From contig NC_135240.1 in the NCBI RefSeq assembly GCF_947623445.1, positions 11,904,001-11,968,000 of the forward strand: a stretch of 64,000 nucleotides of DNA. Reading direction: 5' to 3'. The notes beneath the pieces were generated by a model. It was not told where the DNA came from and did no database searches. It saw only the letters and a list, made by a program, of their open reading frames with translations. The stretch is from Clavelina lepadiformis. Its lineage: Eukaryota > Chordata > Ascidiacea > Aplousobranchia > Clavelinidae. Positions 1-10,500 of this stretch are shown here, one piece after another. Position numbers and translations under genes: made by a program. Every line of letters starts with the position of its first letter. Position 1 is the stretch's first letter.

Positions 1-55
1 TATCGATAAAGCTACTGTTCTGTTATTTTCAAGTTTGTACATGATGATTTTTCAG

Positions 56-639
56 CTGGTCAAACAATTGTTCAACGACTAGTGCGAAGCATCAGGAAGG
101 TTAACAACAACATTCGTCATCAGATTACTATGTATAATAAATACCAGAATGTTCCACAAAATGAAATGAAAAGCATAACTTTTGAAATGGTTGTCGGGTC
201 TGGGCCAGTTAAAAACATACCTGGTTTTATTGAAAAAAAAATCAAGGAACAACATTGCATTCGGGAAAGGTGCAAAGAAGAAATGTGTCATTTAAAAGAA
301 GATATGACAAGTGTGATGAACTTCTATCAAAAGCAAATAAACATACTGTCTAATCTTGTAGAAGGCTGTGAGGTTGTGGAACCATATGTGGTTACCCATC
401 AGTTGCAAGCAGAGATCGAACTTCTTTCTTTCATAAATGACATTAAGGGCACAGTACCTTTTCAAGCGAATACACCTCTGCTCAATGAGAAGCTAGGCAC
501 TTCCAATATGGCAAAATTGGACCCAATGGAGAAAGAAGATGATGAAAGTGAATCACCAATAAATTTATCTGAGCTTCAACACATTTTAACTGAATTTGGC
601 TCGGAAAGCGAAGGTTCAGATAACGAAGATGAAGCTTAA
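56..639 (+). CDS. Terminal exon of an unrecognised protein (possibly transposase-related)
   Basis: The frame is open from position 10, after an upstream stop, and ends at a TAA at 637-639. A good acceptor (ttttcag, AG at 54-55) precedes it, so I read it as a 3'-terminal exon entered two bases into a codon, giving about 194 residues. There is no convincing initiator ATG near the start. The protein is lysine- and glutamate-rich and probably helical, with a cysteine-containing stretch around ERCKEEMCHLKEDM, and it ends in a very acidic tail (SESEGSDNEDEA). I do not recognise the family. The spacing of basic helix, 'YNK' and 'EEM..L..DM' faintly recalls the C-terminal part of KDZ-type transposases, which would fit the mobile-element ORF just downstream, but this is a guess. 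The remaining exons lie outside the window. Confidence 0.55.
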
Positions 640-848
640 ACTAATTAGTTTTAACCCGTGTCCTTGAGTCAGTTATGCCACAAAATTACGTTCAACTGCA
701 TTTGTTTCCATTTTTTGTACGCATTTCAGTTATTAAACGTTCATTACATATATACTTGCCATATGTTTGTTTTGCCTCAGACACGTTTCCTAGGCAGTAG
801 GCAGTCTATCAAATATTTCGCCTTTAATTGTCGGAAAGGAAGAGTACG

Positions 849-1772
849 ATGATTGCAAAAAGGAGCAATGCACGTCGACCTAAAACGTGGAAAGACCTCG
901 ACGAAATCCTCAAAGAATTCGAAATCCAAGCCCCAGCCCGACTGGGTGTCGACAAATATGGCATCAAAGACCGAAGAAGGATATACAAAGTCAACAAGAA
1001 GACGATGGAGCGGCACCAACACCCATCGTACCTATACCTGGGAAAACTGAGATGTGCGGTAAGTTACAACGGGCAAATCTCAACATGTTCTTACTGCACT
1101 GAACAGGGCCACAAATTCAAAGAATGCCCCAACAGGATACAACCAAGTACCGACAACACGACTAAACAGGAACTTCCGAAAACACCTACGCGGGCTATAG
1201 ATCCAGACGATGAAAAACCAGCAACACCCCCCAACAAAAGTAGCACAGTGGACCATGCTGCTGCCGAAACAAAAGAACTGCGACGAGGAACAGAACGAGA
1301 GAGTGCCAAGGATGCAAAAAAGAGTCGACCCACAACAGAGAATCCACAAGAAAATAGCCGGGAGCCCGACTCCTATGAGGGATCCTCGGAGCGAGAACAC
1401 AGCGAGATCCGAGGAAACAAGAGAAAAAACATAAGCGGAGAATCGGATGAACAACAACAACAAGAAGAACCAGGATTTATGGACGAACAAATTCCACACG
1501 ATGCTTCCTCGATACCACCTAACCTATCACGCTTGATCCCTTGCTCATGCGGACAGCTTATTAGAATCCGAAGAAACAAGAGCTCACGGAAAACAACTCC
1601 GAATTTCCATCAACCGATCTACTGTGAACGTTGTACAACAGCCTTTATTAGATGTACTTGTACAAACTTCTCGATAATACGTATCAATAACAGATTTAAA
1701 TCATTCCAATGCGAAAAATGTGAACACACCTACGAACCCAATCCAGCAGACCTTAATGCAACTGTAAATTAA
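849..1772 (+). CDS. Zinc-knuckle (CCHC) protein ORF, retroelement ORF1/gag-like, 5'-truncated
   Basis: An uninterrupted 307-residue ORF starts at the first in-frame ATG; an in-frame TAA lies at 825-827. Near residue 80 it carries a CCHC zinc knuckle, CSYCTEQGHKFKEC (CX2CX4HX4C). Just before it is the pattern 'YGI..RR.Y.V......PSYLYLG.....SYNGQ..TC', as seen in ZCCHC3-like and LINE ORF1 proteins after an RRM-like fold. The first half of that fold is absent, so the ORF looks truncated at its 5' end. The middle is a low-complexity hydrophilic linker. The C-terminus has a second cysteine-rich set (CSCGQ, CERC, CTC, CEKC) that may bind metal. The ORF and its 3' flank are clearly richer in GC than the surrounding DNA, which suggests an insertion. 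No reverse transcriptase follows. It is either a relic of a mobile element or a domesticated copy. Confidence 0.6.
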   Translation: MIAKRSNARRPKTWKDLDEILKEFEIQAPARLGVDKYGIKDRRRIYKVNKKTMERHQHPSYLYLGKLRCAVSYNGQISTCSYCTEQGHKFKECPNRIQPSTDNTTKQELPKTPTRAIDPDDEKPATPPNKSSTVDHAAAETKELRRGTERESAKDAKKSRPTTENPQENSREPDSYEGSSEREHSEIRGNKRKNISGESDEQQQQEEPGFMDEQIPHDASSIPPNLSRLIPCSCGQLIRIRRNKSSRKTTPNFHQPIYCERCTTAFIRCTCTNFSIIRINNRFKSFQCEKCEHTYEPNPADLNATVN

Positions 1773-4274
1773 AGATTATAGATGTGTTTTGTGTGTGTTT
1801 TTTCCTCCGATAAAAACCCGTGTTTTTTTCTTTCCGACATTTACACGAGCAGATTTTTTTTAATTTTTATTATTAAGTGTGCCTTAATCGTTTAAGAGCG
1901 CTTAATAAACAAAAACGATAAAACCATAGCTTTTTTACGGAGAGTAGCAGCCTAGTGCCCGAGCAAAAGCTATCATTTGTCTTTTCAAGGCGATCCGGGA
2001 TATTCGTTTCTTGCGTAGTGACTCAAGTTGTCGACAAAACGTGAGCCAACTGTTCGAGTTCGACAAAACGTGAGCGAACTGTTATTCCGACTTATTTGGG
2101 GACTGGACAGAAGAGCGCGTAGATGTTTAAGAAGGAGTGCCATCGATCCTTGTGGGATCCCGTCTTTAAGGCGTCATAGCTTGTTTCGTTTATTGTGACC
2201 TGGGGTGAAGGTAAAGCTCCGTTTGTAAACTAGCTCCATGGTTATACGGATTATGTACCTGTTTCGTCTGGGAGTAGACGCAGCGGCTTGCAGGCAAAGC
2301 TTCGGTGCCATACTGTATCATAGGCAGCTGTAAGTTTATGAAGTGCAGCACCAGCCTTTTTGTTAATCCCGAAGCTTTTCGCGATGTTCTGGGTCATACG
2401 GGTGACCTGGAATTCAACCAGGGGAGAAGTTGTCGATTATGGTTTCGACGCAGGGGTAGACCAAGCGTTTGCGGACTTTCAAGAGGACACACAAAAGAGA
2501 TAGGGGCAACAAATCTTCGGGCCCTAAATCACGATGATAAAAGCTCTTGAAATTTTGTGACCCAGAACCTTGCTTGGCTTTGTTTGATAGAGCACAGCAG
2601 CGAAGTCATTTGGAGAGAAATGGCCAGAGATGTTTTCGCCATCAGGGGTTTCTAACCTCTAAAGGTCAGACACTTCTTTTCCAACAAGTTTGGTCCCTCT
2701 TTTCGTGTATTCCGCATTCAGTCAGTTGCGTGGCGAATGTGTTGGATGAGAAAAAGCGCGGGCGTATTGACTAAGCTGACCGGCCAGCGAAATTGTTCAA
2801 GACACTGTGAGCAGTATTGATAGTATTGAGCTTATAGATCTGTCCACAGCGCTAGCTTCTTGGGATTGGGTCTCTGCAAGAGAAGAGAAAAGAGCGTCAA
2901 GAGAAAAGAACGGCGGTAAAGGACGTGATGTGGTGTGTCACTAAGTTTTAAAGTTATAATTGCTGAAGCGATGCAATAAATAATAACAGTAGGTTGTAAG
3001 TCTTGCCAAGGTTTCTCTTTTGATATTTTATTAAAATACAGATTTAATAAAAAAAAACTAACCATTTGAGAAAATTTTCTTTTCGTTAAACTTATTCATA
3101 ATTTTAATAGTTGGCAAAACCGGCAAAAAGATCTAAAAATGCGTTTTATTGATCTTGTTTTACCATGTGAACCAGAAAGAGGATCAAAATGTCATACAAC
3201 AAAAGGGTTATAGGCTACTTTTATAAACGCATGTTGAGTGTTAATAAGCATTTTAAATTCCGACATGATATTGTTGGAGATATTTATGACAAACTTGAAT
3301 TTTATAGCCTTGCAGCGATTGAGCTCGCCTACCTCTTCAATAATATCAGGTCATAATATCATATCATACGACAGAAGAGATTATTACGATGAAATGTGTT
3401 CGACCCACACGTCAATAAGAGATAAGAGCTTTCAACTTATATTGCATAGAATTTTCATTGTTAGGTTGCGTCCTTTTTAAAGTGGTTAATTTAACCTTCC
3501 TAAAAAGGTGTGAGTAACATTTTGAAGTTAACATCACGATCTTCTGTTTTTAATGTGGCCACATCAAAATTAGCATGCGACCAACTTATCAAAGAAACCT
3601 CTTATCATGTTACGTCCATTTGTATTCGTCACTTCATTGACTTTTAACGTAATCGTTTACAAGTTTGACTCGTTTAGGCTACATATCAAAGTTTTGCACA
3701 TATTGCAACTACTTTTTAGTGAAAGTGTCACGAAAAGTGATATTGAACCCCCATATTACTATGGAATTTTGTTAAATTAAGTTAAACGTTAATGTTAAAT
3801 TAAGCCTTAATAGAAAATCAATGTACCAAAATACAGCAGTGAGTCATTATCACTAAAAATGCTTTGATTCAGCACAGTATATTTTCCGAAAGCGCAGTCA
3901 AAAAGTGAAAAGCAAAATTATGAAAATATTGAAGACGGTGAAATAGGTAAAAAAACAACAAACAATTTTAACGAATGTTAACTTTATACAATGACGAAAA
4001 TGCGGACATAAATAAAGGATGAGGTGCTAAAATGGAATGAATGATCGCAACTTACGTTAATAATAAAAGACTATAAAAGAGGCACACTACAAATCTAACT
4101 GTACAAATAAGGAAAATTAGCGAAAAGTAACTATCCGCTCATCAATACGTGTGTGATATAATTATATACTGTACAGTATATTAGCACAATAGGTTGGTCA
4201 GAAGAAATCATTGCACCGTTGTACGGCAATGTAAAAATAACAAACATTACCAAAACGAAACTGCCAAATGATGT
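1773..4274. other. Gene-free stretch: GC-richer probable retroelement 3' region, then AT-rich DNA
   Basis: From about 1773 to 3060 the base composition stays like that of the zinc-knuckle ORF. The stretch holds only short plus-strand frames of 81 and 75 codons (2305-2550 and 2547-2774) with no recognisable motif. It contains a 29-base direct repeat (2032-2060 and 2061-2083, unit beginning cgacaaaacgtgag) and ends in an A-rich run near 3050. I take it to be the 3' part of the same inserted element. From 3060 to 4274 the DNA is ordinary AT-rich sequence in which I see no exon, RNA gene or repeat. Confidence 0.4.
2032..2083. repeat. 29-base tandem direct repeat, about 1.8 copies
   Basis: The unit beginning cgacaaaacgtgag occurs at 2032 and again at 2061, with one base changed (gccaactgtt against gcgaactgtt). 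It lies in the GC-rich stretch downstream of the zinc-knuckle ORF. Its role is unknown. Confidence 0.6.
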
Positions 4275-4552
4275 ACTGTATTTTACGGACCATAAGGCGC
4301 ACCGGGCTATAAGGCGCATTGTCAATAAATTGCTTTGATTAGTTTTTTGTTCATACATAAGGCGTATCGGACTATAAGGGCATATGGCTATAAGGCACAT
4401 GTGTTACCGTATAAAGCTCATTAAAATACGTTGTGAGCATGCGCATACGCATTATGATCCATACATTAGGCGCACCGGCTTATAAGGCGCACGATCAATC
4501 TATGAGGAGAAAAAAGGATTTAAAGTGCGCCTTATGTTCCGTATAATACGGG
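4275..4552. mobile_element. MITE of the 'ataaggcgca' inverted-repeat type
   Basis: The ends are inverted repeats. The left end reads actgtattttacggaccat then aaggcgcac. The reverse complement of the right end reads ccgtattatacggaacat then aaggcgcac. The sub-motif 'ataaggcgcac' recurs several times inside in both orientations, so most of the roughly 280 bases can fold back. Short elements with this signature are widespread in animal genomes, as far as I recall. It carries no coding capacity. It sits about 45 bp beyond the stop codon of the minus-strand homeodomain gene, so it probably lies in or next to that transcript's 3' UTR. Confidence 0.75.
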
Positions 4553-4594
4553 AATTTTTACTCGTTATACATATAACACTGAATCACGAACAAA

Positions 4595-7500
4595 TTACCA
4601 ATCTACTGTTCTATGTGTTGGTTCAGCAAAGTGCAAATGTTCCTCATTTTCACATTCTTCCGTTGTCACCAAAAGAACTAAATTGTTTTCTGCCAGCTCC
4701 AAATTACTATAAAGAGCAACAAGAATAACAGAAAGCGCACAGCGTAAAATTTGCAATGTAATCCCTTTATGCATGCAAAGATTACAGAAATCCCATCACT
4801 TACCCCCTTTTCATAATTATAATATTTTCTTGCTCATCTATAATTTTCTGGCAATCGACTGGACCATAACTGCCAGGATTTCGAAAGGGGATTCCACAAG
4901 GCATTCCAGTGATGCTGAACTCGTTAATTTTAGCATACGGCATACGTCCATTGGATTTGTGCATTGTCTCACCTGTAAAGCACCAGAGCAAAGATACCAA
5001 GGCATGCACAAACACAACTTAATATAATTAAGATAAAACAATTAGCATCAATTCTATTGTATTACATTCTATTGCTTGGAAAAATACGCAACACTAATAA
5101 TAAAATTTTTTATTTCACACCGTTAGGCTAAAGAAAGACAATTTGTTGTCATAAAAAGACTTACAATATTTCTTATTAAAAATTTTTCGAACTTTCATTT
5201 GCAATTCGGTGTTTTTTTGTCTTGAAGTACTGCAAGCTGTATACAAATATATAGCATACGTTACTTGTAATGAAAATTTTTTCATACTTTATGATTAACG
5301 TGATTAATAATGACACTAATATCATTCAGGTTCATATGCAAAAAAAATCTTCAATGAGTTAAAGTTAAAAAATAAGTGCTATAAAAGTTCCTTTTAATAT
5401 ATGCTTGCAGTAAATGTAACTGTAGTTAATCATGTTCTTACAAATGTTTAGAAATATCACAGTAAATTACATAAAATTACCTTTTCCGCCATGTAAAATC
5501 TCAATAAAGCCACTTTGAACACTTGGCTCCAAGAAATATGGCCTTACATCCCTGCTTCCAAATGCATTGAATGTATCGTTAACAAATGCCATTCCACCAA
5601 CCGCCACACCAATTTCTTCAAGTTCACCACACTAAAACAGGAACAAGTTACCTTTGTTTCGTGTACAGCACGGTTACACCATAGTATAATATGAACAGCA
5701 ACATACAGCTTGAATTATTCGAGCAATTGCATTTTGTCTAAGTTTTTTTTTCATATTTCCATCCATTTCAGTTGGTGGTATGGAACTTTCAGAATTGAAG
5801 GTCTTTGCTTTCTCTTTCCAAACTTGTTTCGTTTGCTTCGGAAGTTCTCTCCACCTGCTACCCCAGAGTTTGAAATCTTGAAAAACAGCAATTAAAAATT
5901 AGTACAGAACATTTGAAAGCTTTATAAAAAAATGAACATAAATTGAAAGTAAGGAACACTGAAAACAGGCAAGACCTTACTTCATGCAAAACACTTTGAT
6001 AACTTGTCTAAACTAGTACTTTCATTGTTCAGCTGTTAACATAGTGAAACCTTCATTTATGTAAATTTTGAAGTTGAGTAGAAGCTTACACCTCTTAAGA
6101 TTTAACAGCGTCAATCAATGTTAACATCTTCGATATCTAAGGCTTTCTAATAACCAACATAACAGTAAACACATTTTTGGAAATTCATTACACACGTATC
6201 ATGTGAGGTCACAAATAGCATGCACTTCAAGTCATGCATCATTCATTATGTATCATGCTCTTCACTAATCCAACTAACACTGTGACACAAGTTTCACAAT
6301 CAAACCGAGAAAAAAAAATTACGACATGCAAATTTAGTAACGAACACAGTAAGCATGAAATCAATGAATGCAATTTATCGGGTGAAAAACAATGAAAATT
6401 ATTTTCAGTGAGAACTACATTTGTGCATTTAACGACATAATGCTAATGACTCAATGAAGCAAGCGATCAATTAAGCAAACCAGCCAGAATATCAGACCTT
6501 GTACATATCTTAAATGAAACACATGTGATGCTGTCTAGAAGCTTCTCCCTTGAAAATTTGGGAAGAAATCATGCAACTGTATTAAAAATACCAATATTCT
6601 GTTTCTTAATGGAAGAACAAAATAGATTGTAGCCTGTGATTCTTCGTTTTCGAAAAGGTTTAACTTTTTGAACCCTTCGCCTTATTGATGCATTGTAATT
6701 GTAAATCCAGCGCTAAAACACAGCAGTTGTCAAAACGCTAGTAAACAAGCGGCAAAAGTATTTAGTAGTGGCAGTTTAACATACCATCATACAAGAGATC
6801 TGAGAAAGGGACAAACTTTAATCATTTTGTAAGATCATGCAATAAACATGCAATAACTACTTTAAGTTGGAGAGTTGTCCCGGACAAGGAACAGAGCTTT
6901 TTGTCAGCCAACAAGATTATTTTGGCGAAGACAACTGTTGCAATCTTTGAACTTAAAGTACGTAATGGCATCTTTCAACCAGAGTTCTATCATAATAGCC
7001 TACTTCATGCGGAAATTACAGCATAGAGTTACAGTAATGAACTGTAACTTGTTTGTAAAGCAGGGAGTGCAGTTCTACAGCTTGCGGTAATACTGAAAGA
7101 GCTGATAACTATAGCAAGTATGAATTATGGCAAATAAAACTTTAATCTACGATGAATAACCTTGATTTGGTTTTTACTTAAACCAGTATTAATGGTTGCT
7201 TCATTGAGGTGCTCTGACTTTGCAGTTCTCATACCTTTTGTTTCCCACAAAGATATAAGCATATCCCGCTGGCTTTGTGAAATGTCCTTACTGAACAATG
7301 CAAATCAAATCATTAATAAGTGAGACACAAAAATTTTTTTTTTTAAATTGAAAACACAGCTTGTCTGTATCTACACGAAATATCTTACGTCCATCTGGAC
7401 GGCAATTCAGAATAGCGTTTTATTAACACTTTTAGTGACTTGCATGCAAATAAACAGAGTGACATGAAAAAAATGCCATACTATTACTAACATTTACTTA

Positions 7501-7598
7501 TTTATGACCAAAGATCGAATTAAATATACAACAGATATATACATATAAGTTAGCTATTATACATGAAGAACTAACCGAGATCTTCTAGTGCTTGCCAT
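4595..7598 (-). CDS. Homeodomain / HMG-box-like / TFII-I-repeat-like protein, 7 exons
   Basis: The coding exons on the minus strand are 7598-7576, 7290-7161, 6712-6592, 5876-5707, 5631-5481, 4972-4804 and 4706-4595. All introns are GT-AG, phases agree across every join, and the sum is 876 nt (291 residues plus TAA). Residues about 8-64 form a divergent homeodomain. Its third helix reads GLSKNQIKRWIYNYNASIRR, keeping the Trp48 and Asn51 positions. Residues about 69-118 resemble an HMG box: 'ITGYNLFCSSIKKQ' then 'WGSRWRELPKQTKQVWKEKA'. Residues about 198-245 match the core of a GTF2I repeat: 'MPYAKI', 'GMPCGIPFRNPGSYG', 'KII', 'MKR'. The protein is rich in lysine and arginine and is probably nuclear and DNA-binding. 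I know no standard gene name for this three-part architecture. The domain calls rest on motifs read by eye; the homeodomain is the surest and the TFII-I match the least sure. Confidence 0.72.
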
Positions 7599-10500
7599 GT
7601 TACTCAGAAAAGAGCAAATAGTACGACAAAATTTTAACAATTTTACAAAAATTAAAACATGCAATAAACTAAACTGTTTGGATAAAAATTAGTTTTGTAA
7701 GAAGTAATCACCACTCAATATGAATTAAGAATAGAACATACACACATAAAGATAGTTGTCCTAATAAATAATATAACTTAGGGCACATGTTGCATTAAAA
7801 GCAAACGCTCAACACTAAAGTCTTACAGATGTCAAAAATTTACTGTGCACAGATATGATTTTCTTGGTGCTTGGTAATCAACAGTAAGCGCCATGTTCCA
7901 ACTGCAACTCCTTTTCAAATCATAAAGGCTTCAAAGATTATCAAGAAGTTTGGCCAACCCTTTTATGTATATGGTACACGTAAGTCTTTTCCTACAGCAC
8001 TATAGTATTACAATATCACAATGTTCTTTAGGCTAATAGCTTATATGCACATACTTTGATGTGAATTAAACACTTAATCTGTGAGGTCATTGTCTGTCTC
8101 AGCAAAACCAAGTTATGGGCATTGATGCTATAAAAATGTAAAAATATAAGCGATAGTAGCTGTGACATGAAATGACAAATGTTCCAAATCAATTTACTTG
8201 ATATTTGTTTGTAATAAGCGATTGTTTTTCGGAGTAAATAGCCATTTATCTGCACAACTTCTTTGACCAGATTTTTGTTTAAATAGGCCATTCTTAAATG
8301 CAGTTGAGAATAAATTGCCAGCATTACTGTTCAAAGTGGATGGCTTTTAAGAGGTGGCAAGTTGTTTACAAGCACTTTTAAGAGGATGTTTTAACTAAAA
8401 TCCATTATATCATATATATTGTAGTAACCGGTGCCCTTCAAAAACTTTGCTAATCGTAACTTTCTTAATTGAAATGTTTGGTCTGAAAAGCATACAAAGT
8501 AGGTGGCTTCAGGAAGAAATTGAGTTTTATTTTGAAAACATTACACCAAAATGAAGTGCTGTTTTCAATCCTCGCAGAAAAGCAATCGTTTAGACAACAA
8601 CAACCTATTATTTGTCGTAATTTTGATGGCAGCCACTTGAGATGGTTGCTTTCGCATGGACTAAGATTCAAATCAAGAGCACTAGAGCCAAAGTACACAT
8701 TTCAGTAATAACTCTAAACATTCTCTTGGAAAGGTAGAACAAATCTTACTGACACTTTTTAGTCGGAGGTAGTGGTATATTTTGAAATAATTACAAGAAT
8801 ATGTAAAACAGATAATAAAAAAGTCAAGACAGGCTTCAGAATTTCATGGTCCCAAACTAGGGTAAAGTTGGTACAACAACAACAACAAAGGTCAGTAAAG
8901 GGGTACACATGAAAAAACGTTTCCAAATTAAACAACTTCATGCATTATGTATTTACTTCCAAGTGAAGTTTCTCCCAAAATAACCAAGTTTCAGTCATTC
9001 ACAATGTGCATCAAACAGAAGATTTCAGCTGGCAAACAATGTTTGGTGGTGGATAATGTTGCATTCCAAACAAATTAAAAAATTTAAATAGTTTTAATTT
9101 AAGAATTTAAAATACGAAATCAAATCAAAATATTTTACTGTTGACAATAATTATTACCATCAAAAAAACTCTGCATAATCTAACAAAACCTTCTTTTGTC
9201 TTAAGTTAAAAAGCAATGAAGCACATTCAAAAGTAATCAATTTCGCTAAGCGCAGCATCTTACATCGATTAGCAGAAAAATTCTCGGACAGCAGTTTTTG
9301 CCACAGCGTGTGCTCTGACTTACTCTGACTGCTGGTTGGTCACTATGTTTTGTTGTCTCTCTTTAAATTATTTTCTCCTAATCTCACTTGATGCCACTAC
9401 TAACAGCATGATCTGCATATCAACAAGCACTTCCCAGATGTCTGCGTTGATGCCTGTCCTTTTTGGGTACGTTTGAAAACATCCCTGATGTGTAGTGCGG
9501 TACGAACTACACAGTATCGCTTAGTGGCTTGTTTACCATAGAAGGTCTTGAAGTATATCAGCATTCTTGCTGTGACTCACATGACTGAGTAAGCGCAAAC
9601 AATGTCAACAGAGCAAGTTATGTATGCTGAGCGAGTCCCCAGCAGATATGGACCTTGCCTCATGACACATGACTGTGATAATGACAGCATCTTTGCCAAT
9701 AGACTAATTGTTCTTAATGAATGGAGATAAATAATTTATAATTAATTACCCATCACAGTTGAGCCAAGTGGTGAGTGAACTTAAATAACGACCCACCAAG
9801 AGATCGGGTACTCGGCCAAAAATTGGGAAACAGTGAGCTGACCCTTGGCCAATGCATATATCCAAAATTGGAGAATAAAGCTACCAATGAGTGTTAGCAT
9901 CCATTTACCCTAACACCAAGGTAGCAAAACGTGAGCTTAAAGCTAACATCAACAGCTCACCTTGTGACACCTTGCAGAAAATTTAAATCTTTGGTCAAAA
10001 AATGACTAACGGGCATTGGGCACCAAATCTACACTGTTATAGTAAACAGCGTCCTGTGACTGGATGTAGACCTATAGAACCCCACAGCATGACAATTTTT
10101 CTGTTTTTGTGAGCATTGAACCTGCTGGGCTTCAGTGCGATAGAGTCACTCTTTACCTTGCACATTATGAAGCGGAGCCACTCTGATTGCTCCTCCCAAA
10201 ACTATTTGCCTCAGCAAAAAAGCAAGCCGGATAAATAAAATCAAGATACCCATTGCTCACTGGCTCTACACTGCTAAGGATGGCGTGGGGGACTTAATTG
10301 CCTGCTATCTGGAGATGGTTGTTTCTGTTCAACCCTGTAAAAATAGGGAATGGCAAACAGTGTAACTTGTGAACGTAGCACAAAGAAGATTGCAAAATAA
10401 AGATTACAACATATCCAGCTATTGTATCCCCATGTTCCCCATGGAATACATAGTCATCAATTTTTGGATGGCAGCATTACCCAGTTGTTACTTGACTCAA

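Noticed and set aside
8640..8690. tRNA-like A and B boxes ('gattcaaatc')
   Set aside because: No cloverleaf could be built: no paired acceptor stem and no anticodon stem of proper length. The same holds for the weak matches near 10891, 11400 and 12340.
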